Assembly (NCBI GenBank): GCA_016296485.1
Contig: JAEDJF010000090.1
Coordinates: 1-6,108, forward strand
Length of the DNA stretch: 6,108 nucleotides
Direction of reading: 5' to 3'
Source: Oscillospiraceae bacterium
GTDB lineage: Bacteria; Bacillota; Clostridia; Oscillospirales; Ruminococcaceae
Each line of letters opens with the position of its first letter. The stretch's first letter is position 1. Shown here in pieces: positions 1 through 6,108 of this stretch. Below the pieces are notes generated by a model. It saw nothing but the letters and a program-made list of their open reading frames with translations, had not been told where the DNA came from and ran no database searches. The position numbers and the translations under genes are program-made.

Positions 1-688
1 GCTTTCGGAGCGGCTCTTCGTTTCGGATAAGGCGGTGAGCAAGTGGGAGTCCGGGCGGAGCCTTCCGGACGTTTCGCTTCTGGTGCCCCTTGCGGAAAAT
101 CTCGGCGTGACGGTGACGGAACTTCTCGAGTGCCGCCGGATAGAAAACGCCGACAGAATGGAGCCGAAAGAGGTGGAGGAGCTCGTAAAAAAGACCATCG
201 GTCTTTCGGACGCAGGAAAGCGCCGCGTCCCGAAAAAGGGCGAGGTCCTTACCTATATTCTCTGCGTCCTTGCGGCGGCGGGTGAGGTGGCGGCGCTTCT
301 CGCCTTCGGCGTGACCCTTGAGGAAATGAGCGCCTACGTTTTTACTTTCGCCGGGCTCGGGGCAATTTTCGGCGCCTACTTTTTCTTTTTCGTAAAGGAG
401 AGGCTTCCTTCCTATTACGACGAAAACAAAATCGACGTTTACAGCGACGGTCCCCTTCGCCTCAACCTTCCGGGAGTGCATTTTAATAACGGAAACTGGT
501 CCCGGGTCGTCAGGGCGGCGCGGCTCGGAACCATGCTGATGACCGTCGGCGGACCGGCTCTTTTCGGCTTTTTCCGCGTCTTTTTCCCGGAGTTTGCGGC
601 CTCGCCGGCGCTCGTCGCGCCGATGCTCATTCTGACGCTTTCGGCGCTGTTTCTCCCGATATATTTTGCCGCGAAAAAGCGGGAATGA
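1..688 (+). CDS. XRE-family HTH regulator with a C-terminal four-helix membrane domain (5' partial)
   Basis: The reading frame is open from base 2, so the gene starts left of the window and 228 residues are visible. The first 40 or so residues are the second half of an XRE/Cro-type helix-turn-helix: VSDKAVSKWESGRSLPD holds the recognition helix, followed by a LLVPLAENLGVTVTELL helix typical of Bacillota XRE proteins. An in-frame GTG at 35 lies inside this helix and is not the start. A charged linker (about residues 45-80) leads to four hydrophobic segments at about 82-104, 109-131, 175-195 and 203-223. Between the second and third is a polar stretch, DENKIDVYSDGPLRLNLPGV followed by HFNNGNW, resembling a motif I recall from clostridial membrane-bound XRE proteins. 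Inference: a membrane-tethered DNA-binding regulator that may sense an envelope signal; its target and ligand are unknown. It converges on the GNAT gene and ends 17 nt before a shared terminator. The HTH and membrane assignments are strong; the function is open. Confidence -1.
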   Translation, partial: LSERLFVSDKAVSKWESGRSLPDVSLLVPLAENLGVTVTELLECRRIENADRMEPKEVEELVKKTIGLSDAGKRRVPKKGEVLTYILCVLAAAGEVAALLAFGVTLEEMSAYVFTFAGLGAIFGAYFFFFVKERLPSYYDENKIDVYSDGPLRLNLPGVHFNNGNWSRVVRAARLGTMLMTVGGPALFGFFRVFFPEFAASPALVAPMLILTLSALFLPIYFAAKKRE

Positions 689-699
689 CGGTATTTATG

Positions 700-733
700 A
701 AAAAAGCGGGGCGCAAAAGCGCCCCGCCCTTTT
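700..733. terminator. Bidirectional intrinsic terminator between the convergent XRE and GNAT genes
   Basis: A perfect 9-bp GC-rich stem (GCGGGGCGC at 706-714, GCGCCCCGC at 719-727) closes an AAAA tetraloop. Six A residues at 700-705 become a U run for minus-strand transcripts, making a canonical terminator for the GNAT gene. On the plus strand the stem is followed by CC and four T residues (730-733), a weaker but plausible terminator for the XRE gene. The plus-strand T run overlaps the GNAT stop codon (732-734), so the hairpin sits directly against both genes. Confidence -1.
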
Positions 734-1199
734 ATTCAGCGATATTCGGGTTTTCCTTTTCCATTACGAAATTCGTCAGAAGGACGCCCTTTCGCTCCAC
801 CTGCTGCTCTTTGAGCACCCGGTAGCCCCGCTTTTGGAAAAAGGGCTTCGCCGTGATGGAGGCGTGGGTGGTGAACGTCGGGGCAGAGGAGCCGCCCTCA
901 AGGGCGGCGCAGAGCGCCGACGCGACGCCCCGGCGCTGAAAGTCCTTTCCGACGTAAAGGCGGTCGAGATAGCCCCTTTCATCCATATCCCCGAAGCCCG
1001 CGATTTCGCCGTCAATGAGGGCGACGAGGGTGCGGTGCTCAAGGAAAGAGGAGCTCCACTTTGAAAGGTCAATATTCCCGTCCGCCCAGGCGAAAAGCTG
1101 CTCGGCGGAGTAGTCCGCGGCGCAGACGGAGTGGACCGTTTCGTAAAAGAGCCGCCCGAGGCTTTCGCAGTCGGCGGGCTCGTAGCTTCTTATAACCAT
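732..1199 (-). CDS. GNAT-family N-acetyltransferase
   Basis: This 155-residue protein has the length and layout of a single-domain GNAT enzyme, which transfers the acetyl group of acetyl-CoA to an amine. The N-terminus (MVIRSYEPADCESLGRLFYE) is a typical first strand and helix. A central strand (LVALIDGEIAGFGDM, about 58-72) leads into motif A, LYVGKDFQRRGVASAL (81-96), whose QRRGVA fits the Q/R-x-x-G-x-G/A acetyl-CoA pyrophosphate loop. A late FFQKRGY (120-126) is the usual motif B segment. The early part resembles the YafP-like subgroup (LFYETVH, then AEQLFAWA), but substrate specificity cannot be read from sequence. The ATG at 1197-1199 is preceded only by GGGG at 1208-1211, 8 nt upstream, a weak ribosome binding site. 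A strong terminator ends at 1212, just upstream of that site, so either the gene has its own promoter or it depends on readthrough from rdgB. It is probably not a full member of the purine operon. Confidence -1.
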   Translation of the reverse strand: MVIRSYEPADCESLGRLFYETVHSVCAADYSAEQLFAWADGNIDLSKWSSSFLEHRTLVALIDGEIAGFGDMDERGYLDRLYVGKDFQRRGVASALCAALEGGSSAPTFTTHASITAKPFFQKRGYRVLKEQQVERKGVLLTNFVMEKENPNIAE

Positions 1200-1211
1200 T
1201 GCAAATACCCC

Positions 1212-1249
1212 AAAAAGCGCCGCGGAAAGGGATTTCCGCGGCGCTTTTT
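1212..1249 (-). terminator. Strong intrinsic terminator of the purL-fhs-rdgB unit
   Basis: The sequence is a perfect inverted repeat. The 12-bp GC-rich core GCGCCGCGGAAA (1217-1228) pairs with TTTCCGCGGCGC (1233-1244) around a 4-nt loop (1229-1232), and five flanking A residues (1212-1216) pair with five T residues (1245-1249). Read on the minus strand it begins 9 nt after the rdgB stop codon and ends in five U, so it fits termination of that gene. No plus-strand gene leads into it. Its far end lies only 12 nt before the GNAT start codon. Confidence -1.
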
Positions 1250-1258
1250 CCTTTGAAA

Positions 1259-1843
1259 TTACTGCTTTTTGCCGAGCTTTTCCGCAAGGGCGCGGATTGC
1301 CTTTGCCCGGTGGCTGACGCGGTTTTTAATCTCCGGGTCAAGCTCGCCGACGGTGCAGCCGTACTCCGGGAGGAAGAAAAGCGGGTCATAGCCGAAGCCG
1401 TTTTTCCCGACGCGCTCCCTCGTTATCTCGCCGTAGAAGTACCCCTCGGCGCTGACGGTCTCGCCGCTTGGATAAGCGAGCACCACGGCGCAGGTGTAAT
1501 GAGCACGGCGGTTCTCCTCGTGCTCAAGTTTTTCGAGAAGGAGGTCGTTGTTGGCTTCGTCGTCCCCGTGGCGCCCGCAAAAGCGCGCGGAAAAGATTCC
1601 CGGCGCGCCGCCGAGGGCGTCGACGCAGATTCCGCTGTCGTCCGCAATTGCGCAGCAGCCGGAGATTTCGGCTATCTCCCTCGCCTTTTTCTCGGCGTTT
1701 TCGAGGAAGGTGGAGCCGTCCTCAACGGTCTCGTGCTCAATTCCGGCTTCCCGAAGGGAAAGAATCTCGTCGAAAAATTCCCCGAGAATAGCCTTCATCT
1801 CAACGAGCTTATGAGCATTGTTGGAAGCGATTATCAGTTTCAT
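1259..1843 (-). CDS. rdgB: RdgB/HAM1 XTP/dITP pyrophosphatase
   Basis: This enzyme hydrolyses non-canonical purine nucleoside triphosphates (ITP, dITP, XTP) to monophosphate and pyrophosphate, keeping deaminated purines out of DNA and RNA; it is cytosolic, and the family acts as a Mg-dependent dimer. The 194-residue length matches the family. Motifs run in the expected order: the N-terminal nucleotide-binding SNNAHKL (7-13), DGSTFLENAEKKA (42-54), the signature ADDSGICVDALGGAPGIFSA (67-86) with acidic pair Asp68/Asp69 (Asp69 matching the catalytic Asp of E. coli RdgB), GFGYDPLFF (149-157) and the C-terminal SHRAKA (177-182). The frame is open further upstream, but the ATG at 1841-1843 is the start: homology begins there and an AAGGAG lies 8 nt before it. 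It follows fhs after an 11-nt gap and precedes a strong terminator, so it is the last gene of the purine/folate operon. I see no missing residue. Confidence -1.
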   Translation of the reverse strand: MKLIIASNNAHKLVEMKAILGEFFDEILSLREAGIEHETVEDGSTFLENAEKKAREIAEISGCCAIADDSGICVDALGGAPGIFSARFCGRHGDDEANNDLLLEKLEHEENRRAHYTCAVVLAYPSGETVSAEGYFYGEITRERVGKNGFGYDPLFFLPEYGCTVGELDPEIKNRVSHRAKAIRALAEKLGKKQ

Positions 1844-1851
1844 TTTTGGGC

Positions 1852-1857
1852 TCCTTA
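1852..1857 (-). promoter_or_regulatory. Ribosome binding site of rdgB, overlapping the fhs stop codon
   Basis: On the minus strand AAGGAG lies 8 nt before the rdgB ATG and shares its first two A residues with the fhs TAA stop (1855-1857). This fixes the rdgB start at 1843 rather than at upstream in-frame codons, and it suggests that ribosomes finishing fhs aid initiation on rdgB. Confidence -1.
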
Positions 1858-3531
1858 GAAAAGTCCGGTGATTTTTCCGTTTTCGTCGACGTCGATTTTC
1901 TCCGCCGCCGGAACTTTGGGAAGTCCGGGCATGGTGAGAATGTCGCCGGTGAGCACGACGATAAAGCCGGCGCCTGCGGAGACCTTGACGTTTTTGACGG
2001 TGACGGTGAAGCCCTCCGGTGCGCCGAGCTTGGTGGGGTCGTCGGAGAAGCTGTACTGGGTCTTTGCAATGCAAACCGGGAGCTTATCGAAGCCGAGAGC
2101 GGTGAGCTGGTCAATCTGTTTCTTTGCGGCGGGCATTACGCTTATTCCCGCGCCGCCGTAGATTCTCTTTACGACGGTCTCGATTTTCTCCTCGATTCCG
2201 CAGTCGAGGTCATAGGAGAAGTGGAAGTCGCCCTTCTCCTCCTCGCAAAGTCTTACGACCTCTCTTGCAAGGGCTTCGCCGCCCTTGCCGCCCTCCGCCC
2301 AGACGGTGGAGAGAACGGTGTTTACGCCGAGCTCCTTGCATTTTCCGATGATGAAGTCGATTTCGTTATCCGTATCGGTCGGGAAGCGGTTCACCGCCAC
2401 GACGCAGGGAAGCTTATAGACGTTCTTGATGTTGGAAACGTGGCGGAGAAGGTTCGGAATACCCTTTTCAAGGGCTTCGAGGTCCTCGGTTCCGAGCTCG
2501 TTTTTCGCCTTGCCGCCGTGCATTTTGAGAGCTCTTACGGTGGCGACGATTACGACGGCGTCCGGGGTGAGCCCCGCCATGCGGCATTTGATGTCGAGGA
2601 ATTTCTCCGCGCCGAGGTCCGCGCCGAAGCCCGCCTCGGTGACGGTGTAGTCGCCCATTTTGAGGGCGGTTTTGGTCGCCATTACGGAGTTGCAGCCGTG
2701 GGCGATGTTGGCGAAGGGTCCGCCGTGTACGAAGGCGGGGGTGCCCTCGAGGGTCTGGACAAGGTTAGGTTTAAGGGCGTCTTTAAGAAGGGCGGTCATG
2801 GCGCCGGCGGCCTTGAGCTCGCCGCAGGTTACGGGCTTGTCGTCATAGGTGTAGCCGACGATGATGCGGGAAAGGCGCTCTTTAAGGTCGGTGATGGAGT
2901 TGGAAAGGCAGAGAACCGCCATAATCTCGCTGGCGACGGTGATGTCGAAGCCGTCCTCTCTCGGGGTGCCGTTTGCCTTGCCGCCGAGACCGTCAACGAT
3001 GAAGCGAAGCTGGCGGTCGTTCATATCGACGCAGCGTTTCCAGGTGATTTTGCGAACGTCAATGCCGAGGGCGTTGCCCTGCTGAATGTGGTTGTCGAGC
3101 ATCGCCGCAAGAAGGTTGTTGGCGGCGCCGATGGCGTGGAAGTCGCCGGTGAAGTGGAGGTTAATGTCCTCCATGGGCACCACCTGGGCGTAGCCGCCGC
3201 CGGCGGCGCCGCCCTTTACGCCGAATACCGGACCGAGGGAGGGCTCCCGAAGGGCGACGGTGACGTCCTTGCCGATGCGGCGAAGTCCGTCCGCAAGACC
3301 TATGGTGGTGGTGGTTTTTCCCTCGCCTGCGGGGGTGGGGGAGATGGCGGTGACAAGAATGAGCTTGCCGTTCTCCTTTTCGCTCTCGCTTAAGAGGGAA
3401 AGGTCAACCTTTGCCTTATATTTTCCGTACTGCTCGATGTATTTTTCATCGACGTGGGCGATTTTTGCGATTTCGGAAATGGGCTTCATTTCACAGGACT
3501 GGGCTATTTCAATATCGGATTTGTATTCCAT
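1855..3531 (-). CDS. fhs: Formate-tetrahydrofolate ligase (10-formyl-THF synthetase)
   Basis: Fhs joins formate to tetrahydrofolate with ATP to give 10-formyl-THF, the one-carbon donor for purine ring closure and initiator tRNA formylation, and in acetogens the second step of the methyl branch of the Wood-Ljungdahl pathway. At 558 residues it is full length for the monofunctional bacterial enzyme. Visible landmarks are the start MEYKSDIEIAQ followed by PISEIAK, the P-loop TPAGEGKTTTT (66-76), EPSLGPVFGVKGGAAGGGYA (96-115), HFTGDFHAI (126-134), the LEGTPAFVHGGPFANIAHG block (261-279), TEAGFGADLGAEKF (298-311) and the C-terminal MPGLPKVPAAEKIDVDENG (534-552). The ATG is preceded by AGAGGAG at 9 nt, directly after the purL stop. 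Sitting between purL and rdgB, it most likely supplies formyl groups for purine synthesis. An acetogenic or purinolytic role cannot be excluded, but no other Wood-Ljungdahl gene is present in the window. Confidence -1.
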   Translation of the reverse strand: MEYKSDIEIAQSCEMKPISEIAKIAHVDEKYIEQYGKYKAKVDLSLLSESEKENGKLILVTAISPTPAGEGKTTTTIGLADGLRRIGKDVTVALREPSLGPVFGVKGGAAGGGYAQVVPMEDINLHFTGDFHAIGAANNLLAAMLDNHIQQGNALGIDVRKITWKRCVDMNDRQLRFIVDGLGGKANGTPREDGFDITVASEIMAVLCLSNSITDLKERLSRIIVGYTYDDKPVTCGELKAAGAMTALLKDALKPNLVQTLEGTPAFVHGGPFANIAHGCNSVMATKTALKMGDYTVTEAGFGADLGAEKFLDIKCRMAGLTPDAVVIVATVRALKMHGGKAKNELGTEDLEALEKGIPNLLRHVSNIKNVYKLPCVVAVNRFPTDTDNEIDFIIGKCKELGVNTVLSTVWAEGGKGGEALAREVVRLCEEEKGDFHFSYDLDCGIEEKIETVVKRIYGGAGISVMPAAKKQIDQLTALGFDKLPVCIAKTQYSFSDDPTKLGAPEGFTVTVKNVKVSAGAGFIVVLTGDILTMPGLPKVPAAEKIDVDENGKITGLF

Positions 3532-3540
3532 TTTAATTAA

Positions 3541-3547
3541 CTCCTCT
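3541..3547 (-). promoter_or_regulatory. Ribosome binding site of fhs
   Basis: On the minus strand AGAGGAG begins one base after the purL stop codon (3549-3551) and lies 9 nt before the fhs ATG (3529-3531). The intervening TTAATTAAA is AT-rich and unlikely to fold. The 17-nt gap is too short for a promoter or a folate or purine riboswitch, so fhs must be transcribed with purL unless a promoter lies inside purL. Confidence -1.
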
Positions 3548-3548
3548 C

Positions 3549-6108
3549 TTATTTAAAATAGCGGACGGCCGCTTCAAACATATGAATATCGTAGTTTCCG
3601 GGGACGTTGCGGTAGAGGTTGGAGCCGATTCGCTCGCAGTGTCCCATCTTTCCGAAGACCCTTCCGTCCGGAGAGGTGATGCCCTCCACGGCGAAGACGG
3701 AGTCGTTGGGGTTATACTGAACGTCGCCGGTGGCGTTTCCGTCAAGGTCGACGTACTGGGTGGCAATCTGTCCGTTTTCGGCGAGCTTTCTTACGAGCTC
3801 CTCGCTTGCGAGGAAGCGTCCCTCGCCGTGGGAAATCGGAACGGAGTAGATTTCGCCAACTTCGGTAAGGGCGAGCCACGGGGATTTGTTGGAGGCGATT
3901 CTCGTGCGGACTATCTTCGACTGGTGGCGGGCGATGGTGTTGAAGGTAAGGGTGGGGCAGTTTTCGTCCGTGTCGATAATCTTGCCGTAGGGCACGAGAC
4001 CGAGCTTTATGAGCGCCTGGAAGCCGTTGCAGATTCCGCACATAAGTCCGTCGCGGTTTTCAAGAAGGTCGGTGACGCCCTCCTTGACGTTTGCGTTGCG
4101 GAAGAAGGCGGTGATGAATTTTGCGCTTCCGTCCGGCTCGTCGCCGCCGGAGAAGCCGCCGGGAATAAAGACCATCTGGGACTCCCTGAGCTTTTCGGCG
4201 AACTCGTCGATGCTGCGGTGGATTCCGGCGGAGGAAAGGTTGTTGATAACGATGATTTCCGGCTCCGCCCCGGCGTCGCTCATGGCTTTGGCGCTGTCGT
4301 ATTCGCAGTTGGTGCCCGGGAAGGCGGGAATGAGCACCTTGGGTCTCGCGACCTTGACGGCGGGAGCCTTGCGGCTCTCGGCGCGGTACTCGAAGTTCTC
4401 CATCGGAGCGCCGCTCTGGGAAATGTTGCAGGGATATACGCTCTCGAGCTTGCCCTCGTAAATTCCGAGAAGCTCGGAGAGGGAGAGGCTCTCGTCCCCG
4501 AGGGAGATATTGTCTTCGGCGGTGACTTCGCCGAGGAGCCTTGCTCCGGGAACATCCTCGGTCGCCTCGACCACGAAGGAGCCGTAGGAGTAGCCGAAGA
4601 TTTCGGGAACGGAAACGCCGTCGGCAAACTTAAAGCCGAGGGAGTTGCCCATGCACATTTTCATAACCGCTTCGGCTACGCCGCCGATTCCGGGGGTGTA
4701 GCAGGAAACGGCTTTTCCGCTACGGAGAAGCTTTGTGACTTTTGCGAAATTCTCAAGAAGGGAGGAGGTTTCGGGGAGACCGTTTTGGTCAAGGGCGGTC
4801 TCGATGAGGAAGGCTTTATTGCCGGCTTTCTTAAATTCGGGGGAGACCACCTCGTAGGCTTTGCCGGTGGTTACGGCGAAGGAAACGAGGGTCGGCGGAA
4901 CGTGGATATCCTCAAAGGAGCCGCTCATGGAGTCCTTGCCGCCGATGGCGCCGACGCCGAGGTTCTTCTGCGCCTCGAAGGCGCCGAGAAGGGCGGAAAG
5001 GGGCTTGCCCCAGCGACTGCTGTACCTGCCGAGTTTTTCAAAGTACTCCTGGAAGGTGAGGTAAACGTCCTCGAAGGAGGCGCCGCTTGCGACGAGCTTC
5101 GAGACGGACTCAACGACGGCGAGATAGGCGCCGTGGTAGGGGCTCGCTTCGGTGATGAAGGGGTTATAGCCCCAGGACATAAAGGAGCAGTCGTCGGTGT
5201 GCTCCTTTTCGACGGAGATTTTCTGGACCATCGCCTGAACGGGGGTGAGCTGGTTCTTGCCGCCGAAGGGCATAAGGACAGTTCCTGCGCCGATGGTGGA
5301 GTCAAAGCGCTCGGAAAGACCGCGCTTTGAGCAGACGTTGAGGTCCCCGGCGAGGGCTTTATAGTTTTCGGCAAAGCCGCCGCTAACCTCTTTGGCTTTA
5401 TACTCGGCTTTCGCCGCGCTTGCGGTTATATGTTTTTCCGCGCCGTTGGAATCGAGGAAGGCGCGGCTGACGTCGACGATTTTCCTGCCGTTCCAGCTCA
5501 TTACGAGGCGGGGGCTCTCGGTCACAACGGCGACTTTGGTGGCGCGAAGGTTCTCTTTTTCCGCAAGGGCGAGGAATTTTTCAAGGTTCTCCGCCTCGAT
5601 AACTACCGCCATTCTCTCCTGGGACTCGCTTATGGCGAGCTCGGTTCCGTCGAGACCCTCGTATTTCTTCGGAACGGCGTTGAGGTCGATGTCGAGCCCG
5701 TCGGCGAGTTCGCCGATGGCGACGGAGACGCCGCCCGCGCCGAAGTCGTTGCAGCGCTTTATCATGCGGCAGGCTTCGGGATTTCTGAAGAGGCGCTGGA
5801 GCTTGCGCTCCTCCGGGGCGTTGCCCTTCTGTACCTCCGCGCCGCAAGTTTCGAGGGATTTGGAGGTGTGGGATTTGGAGGAGCCGGTGGCTCCGCCGCA
5901 GCCGTCGCGTCCGGTTGCTCCGCCGAGGAGGATTACTACGTCCCCGGGAGCGGGACGCTCGCGGCGGACGTTTGCCGCCGGGGCGGCGGCAATAACCGCG
6001 CCGATTTCCATTCTCTTGGCGGCGTAGCCCGGGTGATAGATTTCATCCACAATGCCGGTGGCAAGGCCAATCTGGTTGCCGTAGGAGGAGTAGCCCGCGG
6101 CGGCGGTG
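3549..6108 (-). CDS. purL: Phosphoribosylformylglycinamidine synthase, single-chain PurL with fused glutaminase domain (5' partial)
   Basis: The enzyme converts FGAR, glutamine and ATP to FGAM, the fourth step of de novo purine synthesis. The visible 852 residues run off the right edge with no start: the fragment opens inside the conserved AGYSSYGNQIGLATG, followed by EIYHPGYAAKRMEIGAV. A GTG at 6048-6050 is an internal Val codon. The first synthetase half contributes GRDGCGGATGSS (66-77) and CNDFGAGGVSVAIGE (119-133). The second half begins near residue 265 and contains GAIGGKDSMSGSFED (386-400). From about residue 590 a class I glutamine amidotransferase (PurQ-like) domain follows, with PGGFSGGDE (649-657), nucleophile Cys693 in CGICNGFQ (codon 4029-4031) and His760 and Glu762 in HGEGRF. 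The triad is complete, so ammonia supply is built in and separate PurQ and PurS are not needed. From the family length of roughly 1,200-1,300 residues, about 400 are missing. It is the upstream gene of the fhs-rdgB unit. Confidence -1.
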   Translation of the reverse strand, partial: TAAAGYSSYGNQIGLATGIVDEIYHPGYAAKRMEIGAVIAAAPAANVRRERPAPGDVVILLGGATGRDGCGGATGSSKSHTSKSLETCGAEVQKGNAPEERKLQRLFRNPEACRMIKRCNDFGAGGVSVAIGELADGLDIDLNAVPKKYEGLDGTELAISESQERMAVVIEAENLEKFLALAEKENLRATKVAVVTESPRLVMSWNGRKIVDVSRAFLDSNGAEKHITASAAKAEYKAKEVSGGFAENYKALAGDLNVCSKRGLSERFDSTIGAGTVLMPFGGKNQLTPVQAMVQKISVEKEHTDDCSFMSWGYNPFITEASPYHGAYLAVVESVSKLVASGASFEDVYLTFQEYFEKLGRYSSRWGKPLSALLGAFEAQKNLGVGAIGGKDSMSGSFEDIHVPPTLVSFAVTTGKAYEVVSPEFKKAGNKAFLIETALDQNGLPETSSLLENFAKVTKLLRSGKAVSCYTPGIGGVAEAVMKMCMGNSLGFKFADGVSVPEIFGYSYGSFVVEATEDVPGARLLGEVTAEDNISLGDESLSLSELLGIYEGKLESVYPCNISQSGAPMENFEYRAESRKAPAVKVARPKVLIPAFPGTNCEYDSAKAMSDAGAEPEIIVINNLSSAGIHRSIDEFAEKLRESQMVFIPGGFSGGDEPDGSAKFITAFFRNANVKEGVTDLLENRDGLMCGICNGFQALIKLGLVPYGKIIDTDENCPTLTFNTIARHQSKIVRTRIASNKSPWLALTEVGEIYSVPISHGEGRFLASEELVRKLAENGQIATQYVDLDGNATGDVQYNPNDSVFAVEGITSPDGRVFGKMGHCERIGSNLYRNVPGNYDIHMFEAAVRYFK

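Larger units (their letters stand above)
1212..6108 (-). other. Inferred purL-fhs-rdgB transcription unit
   Basis: Three same-strand genes with gaps of 17 and 11 nt, a ribosome binding site at each junction, no internal terminator and one strong terminator after rdgB are best read as one transcript. The functions form a set: purine ring assembly, one-carbon supply for that assembly, and removal of aberrant purine triphosphates. The promoter and any upstream pur genes lie right of the window, so the true 5' extent is unknown. Confidence -1.

Noticed and set aside
35..688. GTG at 35 as the start of the XRE gene
   Set aside because: The frame is open to the left edge, and the residues before it (LSERLFVSDKA) continue the XRE helix-turn-helix, so this GTG is an internal valine codon.
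666..1064. Plus-strand 132-codon frame spanning the terminator and the GNAT gene
   Set aside because: It runs through a terminator hairpin and antisense to the GNAT coding sequence, with no recognisable domain.
1844..2074. N-terminal extension of rdgB to 271 residues
   Set aside because: The extra residues overlap fhs out of frame, are Arg- and His-rich without homology, and the family N-terminus (MKLIIASNN) begins at 1843 with a good ribosome binding site.
3196..3207. GC-only palindrome GCCGCCGGCGGC as a possible regulatory site
   Set aside because: It encodes part of the conserved Gly/Ala-rich stretch GGAAGGG of Fhs, and glycine and alanine codons in GC-rich DNA explain it.
3304..3346. 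G-rich plus-strand tract that could form a G-quadruplex
   Set aside because: It is the complement of the Fhs P-loop codons for repeated Thr and Pro; the protein sequence forces it, and nothing nearby suggests a separate role.
1846..3393. A 515-codon plus-strand open frame opposite fhs
   Set aside because: It lies wholly antisense to a gene with clear full-length homology. Its translation is rich in Gly, Ala, Val and Glu/Asp repeats with no recognisable domain, as expected when GC-rich codon bias removes stop codons from the opposite strand.
3532..3548. Possible folate or purine riboswitch before fhs
   Set aside because: The gap between purL and fhs is 17 nt and holds only a ribosome binding site and an AT-rich spacer, too short for any known riboswitch.
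3582..5330. A 582-codon plus-strand open frame opposite purL
   Set aside because: It is antisense to strongly conserved purL sequence, its translation is low in complexity, and no domain is recognised. It is a codon-bias shadow.

Overview
The window looks like chromosomal housekeeping DNA from a Gram-positive bacterium of the class Clostridia (Bacillota), probably a GC-rich, gut-type lineage. Three features point there: a long single-chain PurL of the clade usual in Clostridia, an ATP-dependent formate-tetrahydrofolate ligase of the clostridial 558-residue type, and an XRE regulator with the SDKAVSKWE recognition-helix signature joined to a multi-pass membrane domain. Base composition is GC-rich by eye, and the ribosome binding sites are strong purine-rich Shine-Dalgarno sequences. 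I cannot name a genus from the sequence.

Layout from left to right. Positions 1-688 (+) hold the 3' part of a membrane-anchored XRE-family regulator whose start lies left of the window. It converges on a GNAT acetyltransferase gene (732-1199, -), and the two share a perfect 9-bp hairpin flanked by A and T runs that can end transcription in both directions. A second, very strong hairpin (1212-1249) closes the next minus-strand unit. That unit is read right to left as purL (3549 to beyond 6108, 5' end missing), fhs (1855-3531) and rdgB (1259-1843). Its gaps are 17 and 11 nt, and fhs and rdgB each have a clear ribosome binding site next to the preceding stop codon.

The three genes make sense together. 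PurL carries out the fourth step of de novo IMP synthesis. Fhs makes 10-formyl-tetrahydrofolate, the formyl donor for the purine ring. RdgB/HAM1 removes ITP, dITP and XTP, the aberrant purine nucleotides that arise from the IMP branch. The promoter and any purine-responsive leader would lie right of the window.

No gene-free stretch exceeds about 60 bp, and both intergenic gaps are explained by terminators. I see no tRNA, rRNA, CRISPR array, insertion sequence, prophage gene or dispersed repeat. I found no convincing new system. The points most worth a second look are the terminator placed directly in front of the GNAT start codon, and the membrane-bound XRE regulator.
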